Assembly (NCBI RefSeq): GCF_014201115.1
Contig: NZ_JACHDO010000001.1
Coordinates: forward strand, 5,022,001-5,086,000
Reading direction: 5' to 3'
Length of the DNA stretch: 64,000 nucleotides
Source: Nocardiopsis metallicus
Lineage (GTDB): Bacteria; Actinomycetota; Actinomycetes; Streptosporangiales; Streptosporangiaceae
Position 1 is the first letter of the stretch. Each line of letters opens with the position of its first letter. Of this stretch, positions 25,812 to 34,058 are shown piece after piece. The notes under the pieces were generated by a model. The model was not told the origin of the DNA. It did not search any database and was given only the letters and a program-made list of their open reading frames with translations. Both the position numbers and the translations under genes were made by a program.

Positions 25812-26826
25812 GCGCACGGACGGCACCGGCACGACCGTCGCCGCCCCGCCCCCTCGGGGCGGCTCGGAGGGCGGTCGGCCCGCGCGCCGTCCCGAACAGC
25901 GAAACCGGGCCCGGCGCCCCTCCCTCCGGGCCCGGTTGCACCGCGACTGGCAACTGCTGCTGATGACCGTCCCGGCCATCGGCCTGCTGGCGGTCTTCCA
26001 CTACGCACCGACCCTGGGCAACATCATCGCCTTCCAGAACTACAACCCCTGGGACGGCGTCACCGGCAGCCCGTGGGTGGGGTTCGCGCAGTTCGAACGG
26101 CTCTTCGGCGACCCCCGGTTCTGGCGGGCTGTGGGCAACACACTCGTGATCGCCGGTGTGCAGCTGCTGTTCTTCTTCCCCATCCCGATCGCACTGGCGA
26201 TCCTGCTGGACAGCGTGCTCAGCCCCCGGCTGCGGCTGCTGCTGCAGAGCATCGTGTACATGCCGCACTTCTTCTCCTGGGTGCTGGTGGTGACGCTGTT
26301 CCAGCAGATCCTGGGCGGGGCCGGACTGTTCTCCCAGTGGCTGCGGCAGAACGGGTACGCGCCCCTGGAGATCATGACGGACCCGGACGCGTTCCTGTTC
26401 GTGGTCACCTCCCAGATGATCTGGAAGGACGCCGGATGGGGGACGATCATCTTCCTGGCGGCCCTGGCCGCGATCAACCCGAACCTCTACGAGTCGGCCG
26501 CCGTCGACGGCGCGGGCCGCTGGCGCAGGATGTGGCACATCACGCTGCCCGGCCTGCGCCCGGTGATCATCCTGCTGCTCATCCTCAAGCTCGGTGACAT
26601 CCTCAACGTCGGCTTCGAACAGTTCTTCCTGCAGCGGGACGCCTTCGGCTCCCGTGTGTCCGAGGTGCTCGACACCTACATCTACCACCAGACCCTGGTC
26701 ACCGGTAACTTCAGCGCGGGGGCGGTGGCGGGCCTGGTCAAGGGCCTGGTCGGGCTCGTGCTGATCCTGGTGGCCAACAAGGTGGCCCACAAGATGGGCG
26801 AGAACGGGATCTACAGGCGCTCATGA
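25804..26826 (+). CDS. ABC sugar transporter permease (LplB/UgpA type)
   Basis: 340 aa, GTG start overlapping the previous gene. Cytoplasmic Arg-rich N-terminus, then about six membrane helices (first TVPAIGLLAVFHYAPTLGNI). The EAA loop is clear: AAINPNLYESAAVDGAGRWR RMWHITLPG, which docks the shared ATPase. The family matches the LplB-type polysaccharide permeases that pair with long LplA-like binding proteins. Overlaps the next gene by four bases. Confidence 0.93.
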   Translation: MTERTDGTGTTVAAPPPRGGSEGGRPARRPEQRNRARRPSLRARLHRDWQLLLMTVPAIGLLAVFHYAPTLGNIIAFQNYNPWDGVTGSPWVGFAQFERLFGDPRFWRAVGNTLVIAGVQLLFFFPIPIALAILLDSVLSPRLRLLLQSIVYMPHFFSWVLVVTLFQQILGGAGLFSQWLRQNGYAPLEIMTDPDAFLFVVTSQMIWKDAGWGTIIFLAALAAINPNLYESAAVDGAGRWRRMWHITLPGLRPVIILLLILKLGDILNVGFEQFFLQRDAFGSRVSEVLDTYIYHQTLVTGNFSAGAVAGLVKGLVGLVLILVANKVAHKMGENGIYRRS

Positions 26827-27734
26827 GCACACTCTTCCAGGACCGCCCCGTGTGGGCGGAACGACCGGCCCTCCCGTCACGGCTGGCGAAGAACACCGTC
26901 CTGGTGGGAATCGCCGTAGTCGTGCTCTTCCCCCTGTACGTGGTGGTGCTGACCAGCCTCTCACCGGCTTCGGCGGTCAACGCGGCGGGCGGCCTGGTGG
27001 TGGTGCCGGACGGGCTGTCGCTCCAGGCCTACGCCGACCTGTTCGGCGGCGGCGTGGTCACCCGCGCCGTCCTCGTGAGTCTGGGGGTCACCCTCGTGGG
27101 GACCGCGGTGAGCCTGGGCGCGACCATCCTGGCCGCCTACGGCCTCTCCCGCACGGGTTCGCTCTGGCACCGCCCGCTGCTGTTCGCGGTGCTGTTGACC
27201 TTCCTCTTCGCCCCCGGGATGATCCCGCTGTACCTGCTGGTCAGCGACCTCGGCCTGATCGACAGCTACTGGTCGCTGATCCTGCCCACCGCGGTCAACG
27301 CCTTCAACCTCGTGGTGATGCGGGCCTTCTTCATGAACCTGCCCCAGGAGATCGGCGACAGCGCCCGCGTGGACGGGGCCAACGAGTGGACCATCCTCAC
27401 CCGCCTGGTGCTGCCCATGTCCAAGGGGGTCACCGCGGTGATCGGCCTGTTCTACGCGGTGGGCTACTGGAACGCCTTCTTCAACGCGGTCCTGTACATC
27501 AACGACAACTCCAAGTGGCCCCTGCAGCTGGTGCTGCGCCAGTACGTTCAGCAGGGGCAGCAGATCAGCTCCAGCTCAGTGGTGGGCGACGCGGTCCAGG
27601 GCACCGCGTCGGCGCCGAACCTGGCCATCCAGATGGCGATCGTGGTGGTGGCCCTGGTGCCGGTGACGTTCATCTACCCGCTGGTGCAGAAGCACTTCAC
27701 CAAGGGCGTCATCATCGGTGCCGTCAAGGGCTGA
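26823..27734 (+). CDS. ABC sugar transporter permease (LplC/YtcP type)
   Basis: 303 aa. Six helices, with the EAA loop LPQEIGDSARVDGANEWTIL and a characteristic C-terminus PLVQKHFTKGVIIGAVKG. The last 25 codons are repeated at 28445-28520, showing a tandem duplication. Second membrane half of the transporter; imports the glycan fragments released by the GH74 enzyme, if the shared operator is taken at face value. Confidence 0.93.
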   Translation: MSTLFQDRPVWAERPALPSRLAKNTVLVGIAVVVLFPLYVVVLTSLSPASAVNAAGGLVVVPDGLSLQAYADLFGGGVVTRAVLVSLGVTLVGTAVSLGATILAAYGLSRTGSLWHRPLLFAVLLTFLFAPGMIPLYLLVSDLGLIDSYWSLILPTAVNAFNLVVMRAFFMNLPQEIGDSARVDGANEWTILTRLVLPMSKGVTAVIGLFYAVGYWNAFFNAVLYINDNSKWPLQLVLRQYVQQGQQISSSSVVGDAVQGTASAPNLAIQMAIVVVALVPVTFIYPLVQKHFTKGVIIGAVKG

Positions 27735-27749
27735 GGCCATTACCGAAAG

Positions 27750-28049
27750 TCAAAGACCCTGTTCGTAGATGTCACCCCGGTTCCCTACAGCGATGATCCA
27801 GACCAACACGACAGGTTGCCCCTCGTCATCCTTGTCGAGTGTGTAAACGGCTCGGTAGTCGCCGACCCGTAGACGCCACCGACCGTGGTAGCCGGTCAGG
27901 GGCTTGATGTCGAAGGTGCTGGTGTCACCGTCGTCGAGAGCGCTCTGGAGTTCGGACAACCGGCGCAGAATCCTGACCGCTTCGCCACGCGGTATCCGGC
28001 GCATCCTGCGCTGGGCGGCAGGAGTGAACCGTGTGATGTGCCGGTTCAC
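27750..28049 (-). CDS. RelE/ParE-family toxin
   Basis: 99 aa. RFTPAAQRRMRRIPRGEAVR at the start, FDIKPLTGYHGRWRLRVGDY then RAVYTLDKDD and VLVWIIAVGNRGDIYE: the RelE fold, with the LxGxxxxWRxRVGDYR pattern of ribosome-dependent mRNA interferases. It would cleave mRNA in the ribosomal A site when the antitoxin is degraded. Its start overlaps the antitoxin gene by four bases. It lies 16 bases past the permease stop. Confidence 0.9.
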   Translation of the reverse strand: MNRHITRFTPAAQRRMRRIPRGEAVRILRRLSELQSALDDGDTSTFDIKPLTGYHGRWRLRVGDYRAVYTLDKDDEGQPVVLVWIIAVGNRGDIYEQGL

Positions 28050-28327
28050 TCCTGCCCCTGCGTGAGTTCACGGGCCATCTCCTCCAGGGAGACGGAGTCC
28101 TCACGCCCTTCCTGCTCCGACTCATCGGCGAGGCGGTTGAGCCATGCGTCCTCGGCGGCCTGCTCAATCGCCAGGAGACGGCGGTACTCATCGGCGTCGA
28201 TGAGCACCGCCGTGGTCTTGCCCCTCTGGGTGATGAAGGTCGGGGTGTGATCGTGGCGTGCGCGTTCGATGGTGTCCGCGAGGTGGCGTCGCACTTCGGA
28301 CATGGTCTCCGTCAGAGGCTCATTCAT
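28046..28327 (-). CDS. Phd/YefM-family antitoxin
   Basis: 93 aa. The Phd/YefM DNA-binding part (MSEVRRHLADTIERARHDHT, PTFITQRGKTTAVLIDADEY) is followed by an acidic C-terminus expected to wrap the toxin. It binds its own promoter with the toxin; a TGTAC/GTACA operator stands nine bases upstream. It is the first gene of the pair. Confidence 0.92.
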   Translation of the reverse strand: MNEPLTETMSEVRRHLADTIERARHDHTPTFITQRGKTTAVLIDADEYRRLLAIEQAAEDAWLNRLADESEQEGREDSVSLEEMARELTQGQE

Positions 28328-28335
28328 AGCTCAAA

Positions 28336-28350
28336 TGTACTGGATGTACA
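28336..28350 (-). promoter_or_regulatory. Putative toxin-antitoxin operator
   Basis: TGTAC-TGGAT-GTACA, inverted repeat of 5-bp arms with a five-base spacer, just upstream of the antitoxin start; YefM/Phd proteins autoregulate at sites of this kind (TGTACA cores). Confidence 0.65.
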
Positions 28351-28372
28351 CCTGTTGCAGGTGGAGTTTTCA

Positions 28373-28453
28373 GTCGGCCGGGCCGCCGTAGACGACGCCG
28401 CGCCCGTTGGTGCCGACGCAGACGCGATCGCACATGTCCGGATCGCCGGTGAC
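28373..28453 (-). pseudogene. GH74 fragment left by tandem duplication
   Basis: The minus strand reads VTGDPDMCDRVCVGTNGRGV then VYGGPAD, matching VIAGDPDVHGRVYVGTNGRG / IVYGDPAEG of the intact GH74 gene (29030-29100). It carries substitutions relative to the intact copy, so it is decaying. Confidence 0.85.
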
Positions 28454-28520
28454 GTTCGTCTACCCGCTGGTGCAGAAGCACTTCACCAAGGGCGTCATCA
28501 TCGGCGCAGTCAAGGGCTGA
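28445..28520 (+). pseudogene. Permease 3'-end fragment left by tandem duplication
   Basis: Encodes VTFVYPLVQKHFTKGVIIGA then VKG and a stop, almost identical to the end of the permease at 27660-27734. It overlaps the GH74 fragment by nine bases (GCCGGTGAC), which is the duplication junction. Confidence 0.9.
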
Positions 28521-28541
28521 GGAACAGGACCGAGGCCGTGT

Positions 28542-28575
28542 GGGGCCGGGAACCGCGTGTTCGGTTCCCGGCCCC
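28542..28575. terminator. Bidirectional terminator before the GH74 3' end
   Basis: GGGGCCGGGAACCG / CGGTTCCCGGCCCC, a perfect 14-bp stem with loop CGTGTT. It was presumably the shared terminator of the permease operon and the GH74 gene before the duplication. Confidence 0.85.
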
Positions 28576-28602
28576 GTGTGCTGGACGCTCCGGGTCAGCG
28601 GG

Positions 28603-31365
28603 TCAGTCGCACGCCCGGCCGTTCAGCGTGAACCCCTCGGGCGCGGCGGGCTCGCCGTCGGCGGACCCGTTGAAGCCCACCGACACCGCCTCGCCCGGGT
28701 CGATCCGGCCGTTCCAGTCGGAGCCGGTCACCGTTACGGCGGATCCCGCCTGGGTGTGGGAGCCGTTCCACAGGCTCGTCACCTCCTCACCGGCGGTGAA
28801 GTCCCAGGCCAGCTCCCAGCCCTCGACGGTCTCCGAGCCGGTGTTGGTCACCGCCACGTCGGCCCGGAAACCGCCGGGCCAGGTGGCGCTGACGTCGTAA
28901 TCGACCTCGCACGCGCCCGGAGCCGTGGTGGGCTCCTGCGAAGGGCTGGGCGAGGGGTCCGGATCCGCGGTGGGTGAGGGCGAGGGGGTGGGTTCGGGGT
29001 CCGTACCGCCGTTCCCCTCCGCCGGGTCGCCGTAGACGATGCCGCGACCGTTCGTGCCGACGTAGACCCGCCCGTGGACGTCCGGGTCGCCTGCGATCAC
29101 GGACCCGGTCCAGCCCCACTGGTGCTGGTCGTCGTTGATCCGCACCCACGTGGCGCCCGCGTCGTCGGAGCGGAAGATGCCGCGCACCCCGTCGATCCGG
29201 GAGCTGGTGTAGACGGCCGGGTAGTCCTCACCCGGCGCCGGGGCCCCGAAGCCGACCGCGTCGCCCTCGTCCACGGCGTCGATCCGCTCGAAGCTGTCCC
29301 CCGCGTCCGTGGTGCGCCACATCCCGTAGGCGCCGTCCGCTTCCCCGCCCGCGACCCACACGTCGCCGGGGTGTCCCGGTACCGCTCCGAAGCGGATGTT
29401 GCCCTCGGCGGGCAGGCCGTCGAAGGCGGAGGCGGTGAAGGTGGCCCCGCCGTCGGTGCTGGTGTGGAAGACCCCGTCGGCGACCGCGTAGAACACGTCC
29501 GGGTCGGCCCGGTCGGCCTCCACCCGGGCGCCCTCGGGGACCCCCGTCGAGGCGGTCCAGGAGGAGCCGCGGGTGGTGGAGACGTGCACACCGGTGCCCT
29601 CGGGGCTCCAGACCACCGCCGAGCCGTCGGCGGCGACGGCGACCGTTCCGCCGCCGGTGACCCCGCCGGGCTCCTGTCCCTGCCACCAGCTGTCCCCGCC
29701 GTCGTCGGAGATACCGATGTGTGAGGTGGCGTCGTCCTCGGCGTCGCCGGTGCGCGCCAACAGCGAGGGGGCGAGTTCGGCGAAGTCCACGCTGGTCCCG
29801 TTGCCCCAGTAGGGCTGCTGGTGCATCCGGTCGGGCACCTCGTCGAGGTCGTGGTGGGTGAAGCCGCCGATGTCGGCCATCACCGACACCAGGGGGCCGC
29901 CGGGCGGGACCGCCAGGTCGTGGATGGAGGTCTCCTCCAGCCCGTGCACCTTCACGTCGATGTCGAACGTGGTGTCGGAATCCCAGTTGGTGAGGTTGTC
30001 GCTGCCGTAGATGGTGGCCCCGGTCCCGTACATGAACCGGTCGGAGTCGAACGGGTCGATCGCCATGGCCTGCGTCATCCAGCCGAGCTTGGGCCGGGTC
30101 TCGGGCGGTTCGCCGCTGCCTCCGAAGTCCAGCCAGGGCGCGGTGGAGATGTCCATCTCGTAGCGCTTGACCCGCTCGGGGTAGGAGCCGTACTCCCACG
30201 CCTGGGTCCAGGTCTGTCCGCGGTCGGTGCTGCGGAAGATCTGGATGTCCGGCCACCAGGAGATCTGGGTGGCGACCATGAGGGTGTCCGGGTTCTGCCG
30301 GTCCACGGTCAGCCCGCCGTAGCCGAAGTAGTTGTCCTCCGAATCGGAGGGGACCGGGCTGATCCTGTTCCACTCCTCCTCGGCGGTGTCGTAGCGCCAC
30401 ACGTCGCCGGAATCACCGTCGTAGGGTCCGGGCGTGGAGGTGGTGGCCACGTAGAGCTGGCCGCCCTCGTGGTCGAGCACGCCGTGCGCGGGCAGGTGCC
30501 CCGTGGGGGCGCCCGGGACCGGCTCCCAGCTCTGACCGCCGTCGCGGCTGCGGTAGACGGTGTTCTCCAGGTCGGCGACGCCCACGTAGACGTCCTGCGT
30601 GAGCGAGCCCTCGGAGCCGGTGCGCGGGTCGAACTCCACCCAGGTCACCCCGGTGATGTCGTCGTGCATGCCCCACTCGTCGTCGGGGTCCTCGACGTAG
30701 TCGCCGGGGTTGGGGAACTCCTCGACCTCGGCCCAGGTGGCGCCGTGGTCGGTACTGCGCCACAGGCCGTGGCCGCCGCGCGCACCGAAGTACACGACGC
30801 TGTTGTCGTTGGGGTCGACCATGAGGCGCTCGCCCAGGCCCCGGCCGGGCATGTTGCCGCCGAGTTTGAAGGGGAGCTCGGTGGCCTCCCAGGTCTGGCC
30901 CCGGTCCTCCGAGCGCAGGATCGCCCCGTTGCCGGGGTCCCAGTCGTTGGTGTAGGTGCCCGCCGCGACGTAGACGCGGTCGGGGTCGACCGGGTCGGTG
31001 GCCAGGCTGACGATGCCGGTCCAGCCCCAGTCGTCCCAGCCGATCCAGTCGAGCATGGGCTGCCAGCGCTCGGTGGCGGGGTCCCAGCGGTAGGCGCCGC
31101 CGATGTCGGTGCGGGCGTAGGCCAGATCCGGCTCGGTCTCGTTGAAGACGATGCCGGGGACGAAGCCGCCGCCGGCGATCTGGACGTTGTCCCAGTTGTA
31201 GGGGGCTTCAGCGGTGGAGGCGGTGTGCGCCTGCACGGCCGTCACGCTCGCGGTGAGGGACGCGGTGAGGGCCAGGGCTGCCGCGGCCGCCGTGCCCGCC
31301 ACCGCTGCCCCAGCTGCATGGGAGCGCTTCCATGGTCGTTCGTGGGATGTCCTGGATCCAGGCAT
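28603..31365 (-). CDS. Secreted GH74 xyloglucanase with CBM2
   Basis: 920 aa, GAGGAG before ATG 31365. Signal peptide (residues ~1-46), GH74 catalytic region of two seven-bladed propellers with repeated STDxGxTW (BNR-type) motifs, Ser/Pro/Thr linker (DPEPTPSPSPTADPDPSPS), and C-terminal CBM2 (VDYDVSATWPGGFRADVAVT ... FTLNGRACD) for cellulose binding. Catalytic Asp candidates: ARTDIGGAYRWDP near the start and WTGSVIAGDPDV. GH74 enzymes cut the backbone of xyloglucan at or next to unbranched glucose. An operator shared with the GH3/ABC genes stands upstream. TTGACG (31469-31464, minus strand) is a candidate -35. Confidence 0.95.
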   Translation of the reverse strand: MPGSRTSHERPWKRSHAAGAAVAGTAAAAALALTASLTASVTAVQAHTASTAEAPYNWDNVQIAGGGFVPGIVFNETEPDLAYARTDIGGAYRWDPATERWQPMLDWIGWDDWGWTGIVSLATDPVDPDRVYVAAGTYTNDWDPGNGAILRSEDRGQTWEATELPFKLGGNMPGRGLGERLMVDPNDNSVVYFGARGGHGLWRSTDHGATWAEVEEFPNPGDYVEDPDDEWGMHDDITGVTWVEFDPRTGSEGSLTQDVYVGVADLENTVYRSRDGGQSWEPVPGAPTGHLPAHGVLDHEGGQLYVATTSTPGPYDGDSGDVWRYDTAEEEWNRISPVPSDSEDNYFGYGGLTVDRQNPDTLMVATQISWWPDIQIFRSTDRGQTWTQAWEYGSYPERVKRYEMDISTAPWLDFGGSGEPPETRPKLGWMTQAMAIDPFDSDRFMYGTGATIYGSDNLTNWDSDTTFDIDVKVHGLEETSIHDLAVPPGGPLVSVMADIGGFTHHDLDEVPDRMHQQPYWGNGTSVDFAELAPSLLARTGDAEDDATSHIGISDDGGDSWWQGQEPGGVTGGGTVAVAADGSAVVWSPEGTGVHVSTTRGSSWTASTGVPEGARVEADRADPDVFYAVADGVFHTSTDGGATFTASAFDGLPAEGNIRFGAVPGHPGDVWVAGGEADGAYGMWRTTDAGDSFERIDAVDEGDAVGFGAPAPGEDYPAVYTSSRIDGVRGIFRSDDAGATWVRINDDQHQWGWTGSVIAGDPDVHGRVYVGTNGRGIVYGDPAEGNGGTDPEPTPSPSPTADPDPSPSPSQEPTTAPGACEVDYDVSATWPGGFRADVAVTNTGSETVEGWELAWDFTAGEEVTSLWNGSHTQAGSAVTVTGSDWNGRIDPGEAVSVGFNGSADGEPAAPEGFTLNGRACD

Positions 31366-31489
31366 GAGCGGGCTCCTCGGGTAGGGGGTTCATCTCGGGG
31401 GACGGTGCGGAAAACCCGACCCGCCGAGAATCCTGCCGCCAGTGTGTATTCACGGTGACAGAACGTCAACGGGGGTTATTCGAGTAATT

Positions 31490-31503
31490 TCGAATCGCTT
31501 CGA
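31490..31503 (-). promoter_or_regulatory. LacI-type operator upstream of GH74
   Basis: TCGAATCGCTTCGA, identical to the site at 23993-24006, 125 bases before the GH74 start and just upstream of its candidate promoter. Confidence 0.75.
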
Positions 31504-31512
31504 TACCTGACC

Positions 31513-32790
31513 TCAGGGCGCTGGCAATTTCCCGCGCAAACATGTGGTGACCCCCTGTTCCAACCGCACCCGCCGGTTTCCGTCCGGCATACGGACGAGC
31601 AGCGGACCGCCCCGCGCCGAGCGCAGCCGCACCGCCACCCTCCCCCGGCCCCACTCCAGCCGCTCCACCACCACGCCGCCGCGTGCGCGCAGTCCTTCGA
31701 CGACGCCCGACGGCCACGCCCGGGGCAGCGCGGGCAGCACCTCCAGCCTCCCCTGCGCCGATCCGAGCAGCATCGCCGCCACCAGGGCGGGGAAGCCCCC
31801 GCCGATGTCCACGTTGAGGATCCGCCCCCGGTTGTGCGTGGGCACCATGGTCGGCCGCCAGTACCGCTCGGCCAGCAGCGATACCGCCTCGTGGGCCTCC
31901 TCGGCCAACCCCAGCGACGCCGCGGCCAGGCCCAGCTGCACCAGCCCGAAGGCCATCTCGTCCGCCTCCTGGCCGCGCCACCAGGCCAACCGGGCGCGTA
32001 CCGTCCGGGCGGCGGCCCCGGCCAGCCGCGGGTCCGCGAAGGCGGGGTCCCGCTCGTACCAGAGCGGGTACAGGTGGGAGGCGTGCCGGTGTGCGTGCCG
32101 GTCGGTCTGGGCCACCGGGCCCGCCGCCGTGGCCCACTCGGCCAGCTCCCCGGCCGCGTTGACCCGGTAGCCGGGGAGCCGGGCGGCCAGCCGGACCCAC
32201 CTGCGGGCGCCGGGCACCCCCAGCTCCCGGTGCGCGCGCACGAGGTTGCGCGCCAGGTCGCGGACGGCGGCGACGTCCATCGTCGCGTTGACGCAGGCCT
32301 GCCCGTCCCCGTCCGCCGGGGTGTTCTCCGGCGAGTAGGACGGGGAGAAACCCTCCTCGCAGAGGAAGCCCTCGTAGAACTCGGCCGCTTCGGTGAGGAA
32401 GGGCAGGGCCCGATCGCGCAGGAAACCGCGGTCCAGGGTGTAGGAGTAGTGGTCCCAGTACAGGCGCGCCATCCAGGCGCCCCCCGCGGTCCAGCAGGTC
32501 AGGCACCACTCGGGGCCGAAGTGGTTGTGGCGGCCCCGGGTGGAGGCGTGCGCGGGCACGAGGATCCCCTCGCACCCGTACAGGCGCCTGGCGTTCTCCC
32601 GCAGGTCGTCGGCGAACGCGTCCATCAGGTCGAACAGGGGGGTCATGAGCTCCGGGGTGCCGGTGGGGTGCAGACCGGCCAGGGCCGAGGGCAGGTTGCC
32701 GTCGAAGGTGTACCCCGAACGCCAGGGCGGGTCGTAGGTTCCGCTCCACACCCCCTGCGGGGCACACGGCAGATGGGAACGCGCGGCTGG
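31513..32790 (-). pseudogene. GH95-type alpha-L-fucosidase, N-terminally truncated
   Basis: About 425 residues remain of a ~780-residue family. Visible landmarks: APQGVWSGTYDPPW, GRHNHFGPEWCLTCWTAGGA, FLTEAAEFYEGFLCEEG, HRHASHLYPLWY, TMVPTHNRGRILNVDIGGGF and the C-terminal beta domain. The N-terminal sandwich and start are gone; the frame closes at a stop at 32791-32793, where mobile-element sequence on the other strand begins. GH95 enzymes remove alpha-1,2-fucose (or galactose) from xyloglucan side chains, matching the locus. An internal GTG (32751) could still give a protein, but half the fold would be missing. Confidence 0.82.
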
Positions 32791-32864
32791 TCATCGAGCA
32801 GACCGTTGAACTGCCCGAGTACGGGCGGGGTGTCCGTGTCAACGGACAGGGCGGTGAGCGGTGA
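32788..32864 (+). pseudogene. 3' remnant of a gene upstream of the DUF2637 gene
   Basis: The plus strand encodes LVIEQTVELPEYGRGVRVNG then QGGER and a stop that overlaps the next ATG (TGATG). It looks like the tail of an operon partner lost when this block joined the GH95 gene. Family not recognised. Confidence 0.45.
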
Positions 32865-33637
32865 TGACGGAGCCCCGTTGGTCGCGGTGGATCACCATCG
32901 CCGCCGTGCTGATGCTCGCGGGTATCGCGGCGGTGGTGTCGTACTCGCACATGTACGAACTCGCCTTGCGCCACGGCGAGCCGGAGTGGCGTGCCGCTCT
33001 GTTCCCGCTGTCGGTGGACGGCATGATCGTCGGCGCGTCCATGACGCTGCTGAGCGATGCCCGCCACGGCCGCAAGGGCGGTCTCCTGCCCTGGACCCTG
33101 CTGATCATCGGGTCGGCCGCGTCGTTGGCGGCGAACGTTGCCGTGGCCGACCCCACGATGTGGTCGCGGATCATCCACGCATGGCCGAGCTTCGCGCTGA
33201 TCGGTGCGTACGAACTGCTCATGCGCGAGTTCCGCACGGCGGCCAGGAGCGTACGCACTGCTGACGCAGAGCGTACACACGAACATCCGGCTCCTCTCCC
33301 CGAGGGCGAACAGGCGGACGATCCGGGGCTGTACGTCGTCCGCGAGCAGCACACGGACGCAGCGAACGGAACTTCATCGACTCGCGCTATGCCCGCTGAA
33401 CTCCAGGTGCGTGCCTGGCAGTGGGCTCTGGAACATCAGGGCGAGCACGGCTCGTTGCCCACGGGCGAGCAGATCGCGTCCGCTTTCGGTCGAAGGCCGA
33501 GGTGGGGGAGGCTGGTCAGCCAGTGGGGACGCCAGGGGCGGTTCGATGACGCTCTGCTGAGCCTCGGAGACCGAAGAGGCGAATCCGAGCTCAGCGTTGA
33601 CGATCGAGAAGCTGTGAGCACCACCGTGTCAAGGTAG
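32864..33637 (+). CDS. DUF2637 membrane protein (SpdA-like, mobile-element type)
   Basis: 257 aa from ATG 32864 (GTG 32861 is the alternative). Four membrane segments in residues ~10-125 (VLMLAGIAAVVSYSHMYELA with LFPLSVDGMIVGASMTLL, the DUF2637 core), then a soluble C-terminal part with a winged-helix-like segment (GSLPTGEQIASAFGRRPRWG). Such proteins are found on actinomycete integrative elements and plasmids near replication and spreading genes. No integrase, replication or transfer gene is nearby, so this is a relic. Confidence 0.8.
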   Translation: MTEPRWSRWITIAAVLMLAGIAAVVSYSHMYELALRHGEPEWRAALFPLSVDGMIVGASMTLLSDARHGRKGGLLPWTLLIIGSAASLAANVAVADPTMWSRIIHAWPSFALIGAYELLMREFRTAARSVRTADAERTHEHPAPLPEGEQADDPGLYVVREQHTDAANGTSSTRAMPAELQVRAWQWALEHQGEHGSLPTGEQIASAFGRRPRWGRLVSQWGRQGRFDDALLSLGDRRGESELSVDDREAVSTTVSR

Positions 33638-34058
33638 GCCAGGTGTACCAGCGAAGACGGGCCGACGCGGGGTCTGCGGAGCGGTTTGAGCTTTCTCTGT
33701 GGCGAGGTGCGTACGCTACGCGCATGGTGCGTCTTTACAGTTCTTTCCTCTGTCTTGGATCTGAGGGAGGATGCAACCACCAAGGTTCTCGAGTGCAGTT
33801 GTCGCTGCGAGCCTTGCATCTGAAAAGTCTGTGTCCTCTGCTAGTGCTTTGCTTGGCAGGCAGGGGTCGGCAACGGTCCTGTGCAACAGACTCGATTGAA
33901 GCTTGTCCGCTTGGTTGGGAACCGGAAGTGGTCAGAGAAACCCGGGGCGGTACCGAACGGACTATGGGGGTCTCCCTCCCGAATGTCCGGATTGCTGCTC
34001 TGTGTTTGTTGATATGGAGAGGTCGTTTTCCCACTTCGCGGGCCGTGGCGGTCACCCT
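33638..34058. other. Gene-free stretch leading into the CRISPR array
   Basis: Lower GC than its flanks, with no frame showing a family pattern and no tRNA-like cloverleaf that I can fold. The last ~100 bases are the likely CRISPR leader. A truncated repeat start (GTGGCGGTCACCCT, 34045-34058) directly precedes the first full repeat. Confidence 0.5.

Noticed and set aside
31466..33352. A 628-residue minus frame spanning GH95 and the DUF2637 gene
   Set aside because: It switches between Arg/Pro-rich shadow segments and has no domain; the 31513-32790 and 32864-33637 frames explain the coding signal.
33638..34058. A tRNA or attachment site beside the mobile-element relic
   Set aside because: No cloverleaf or direct repeat could be found by eye.
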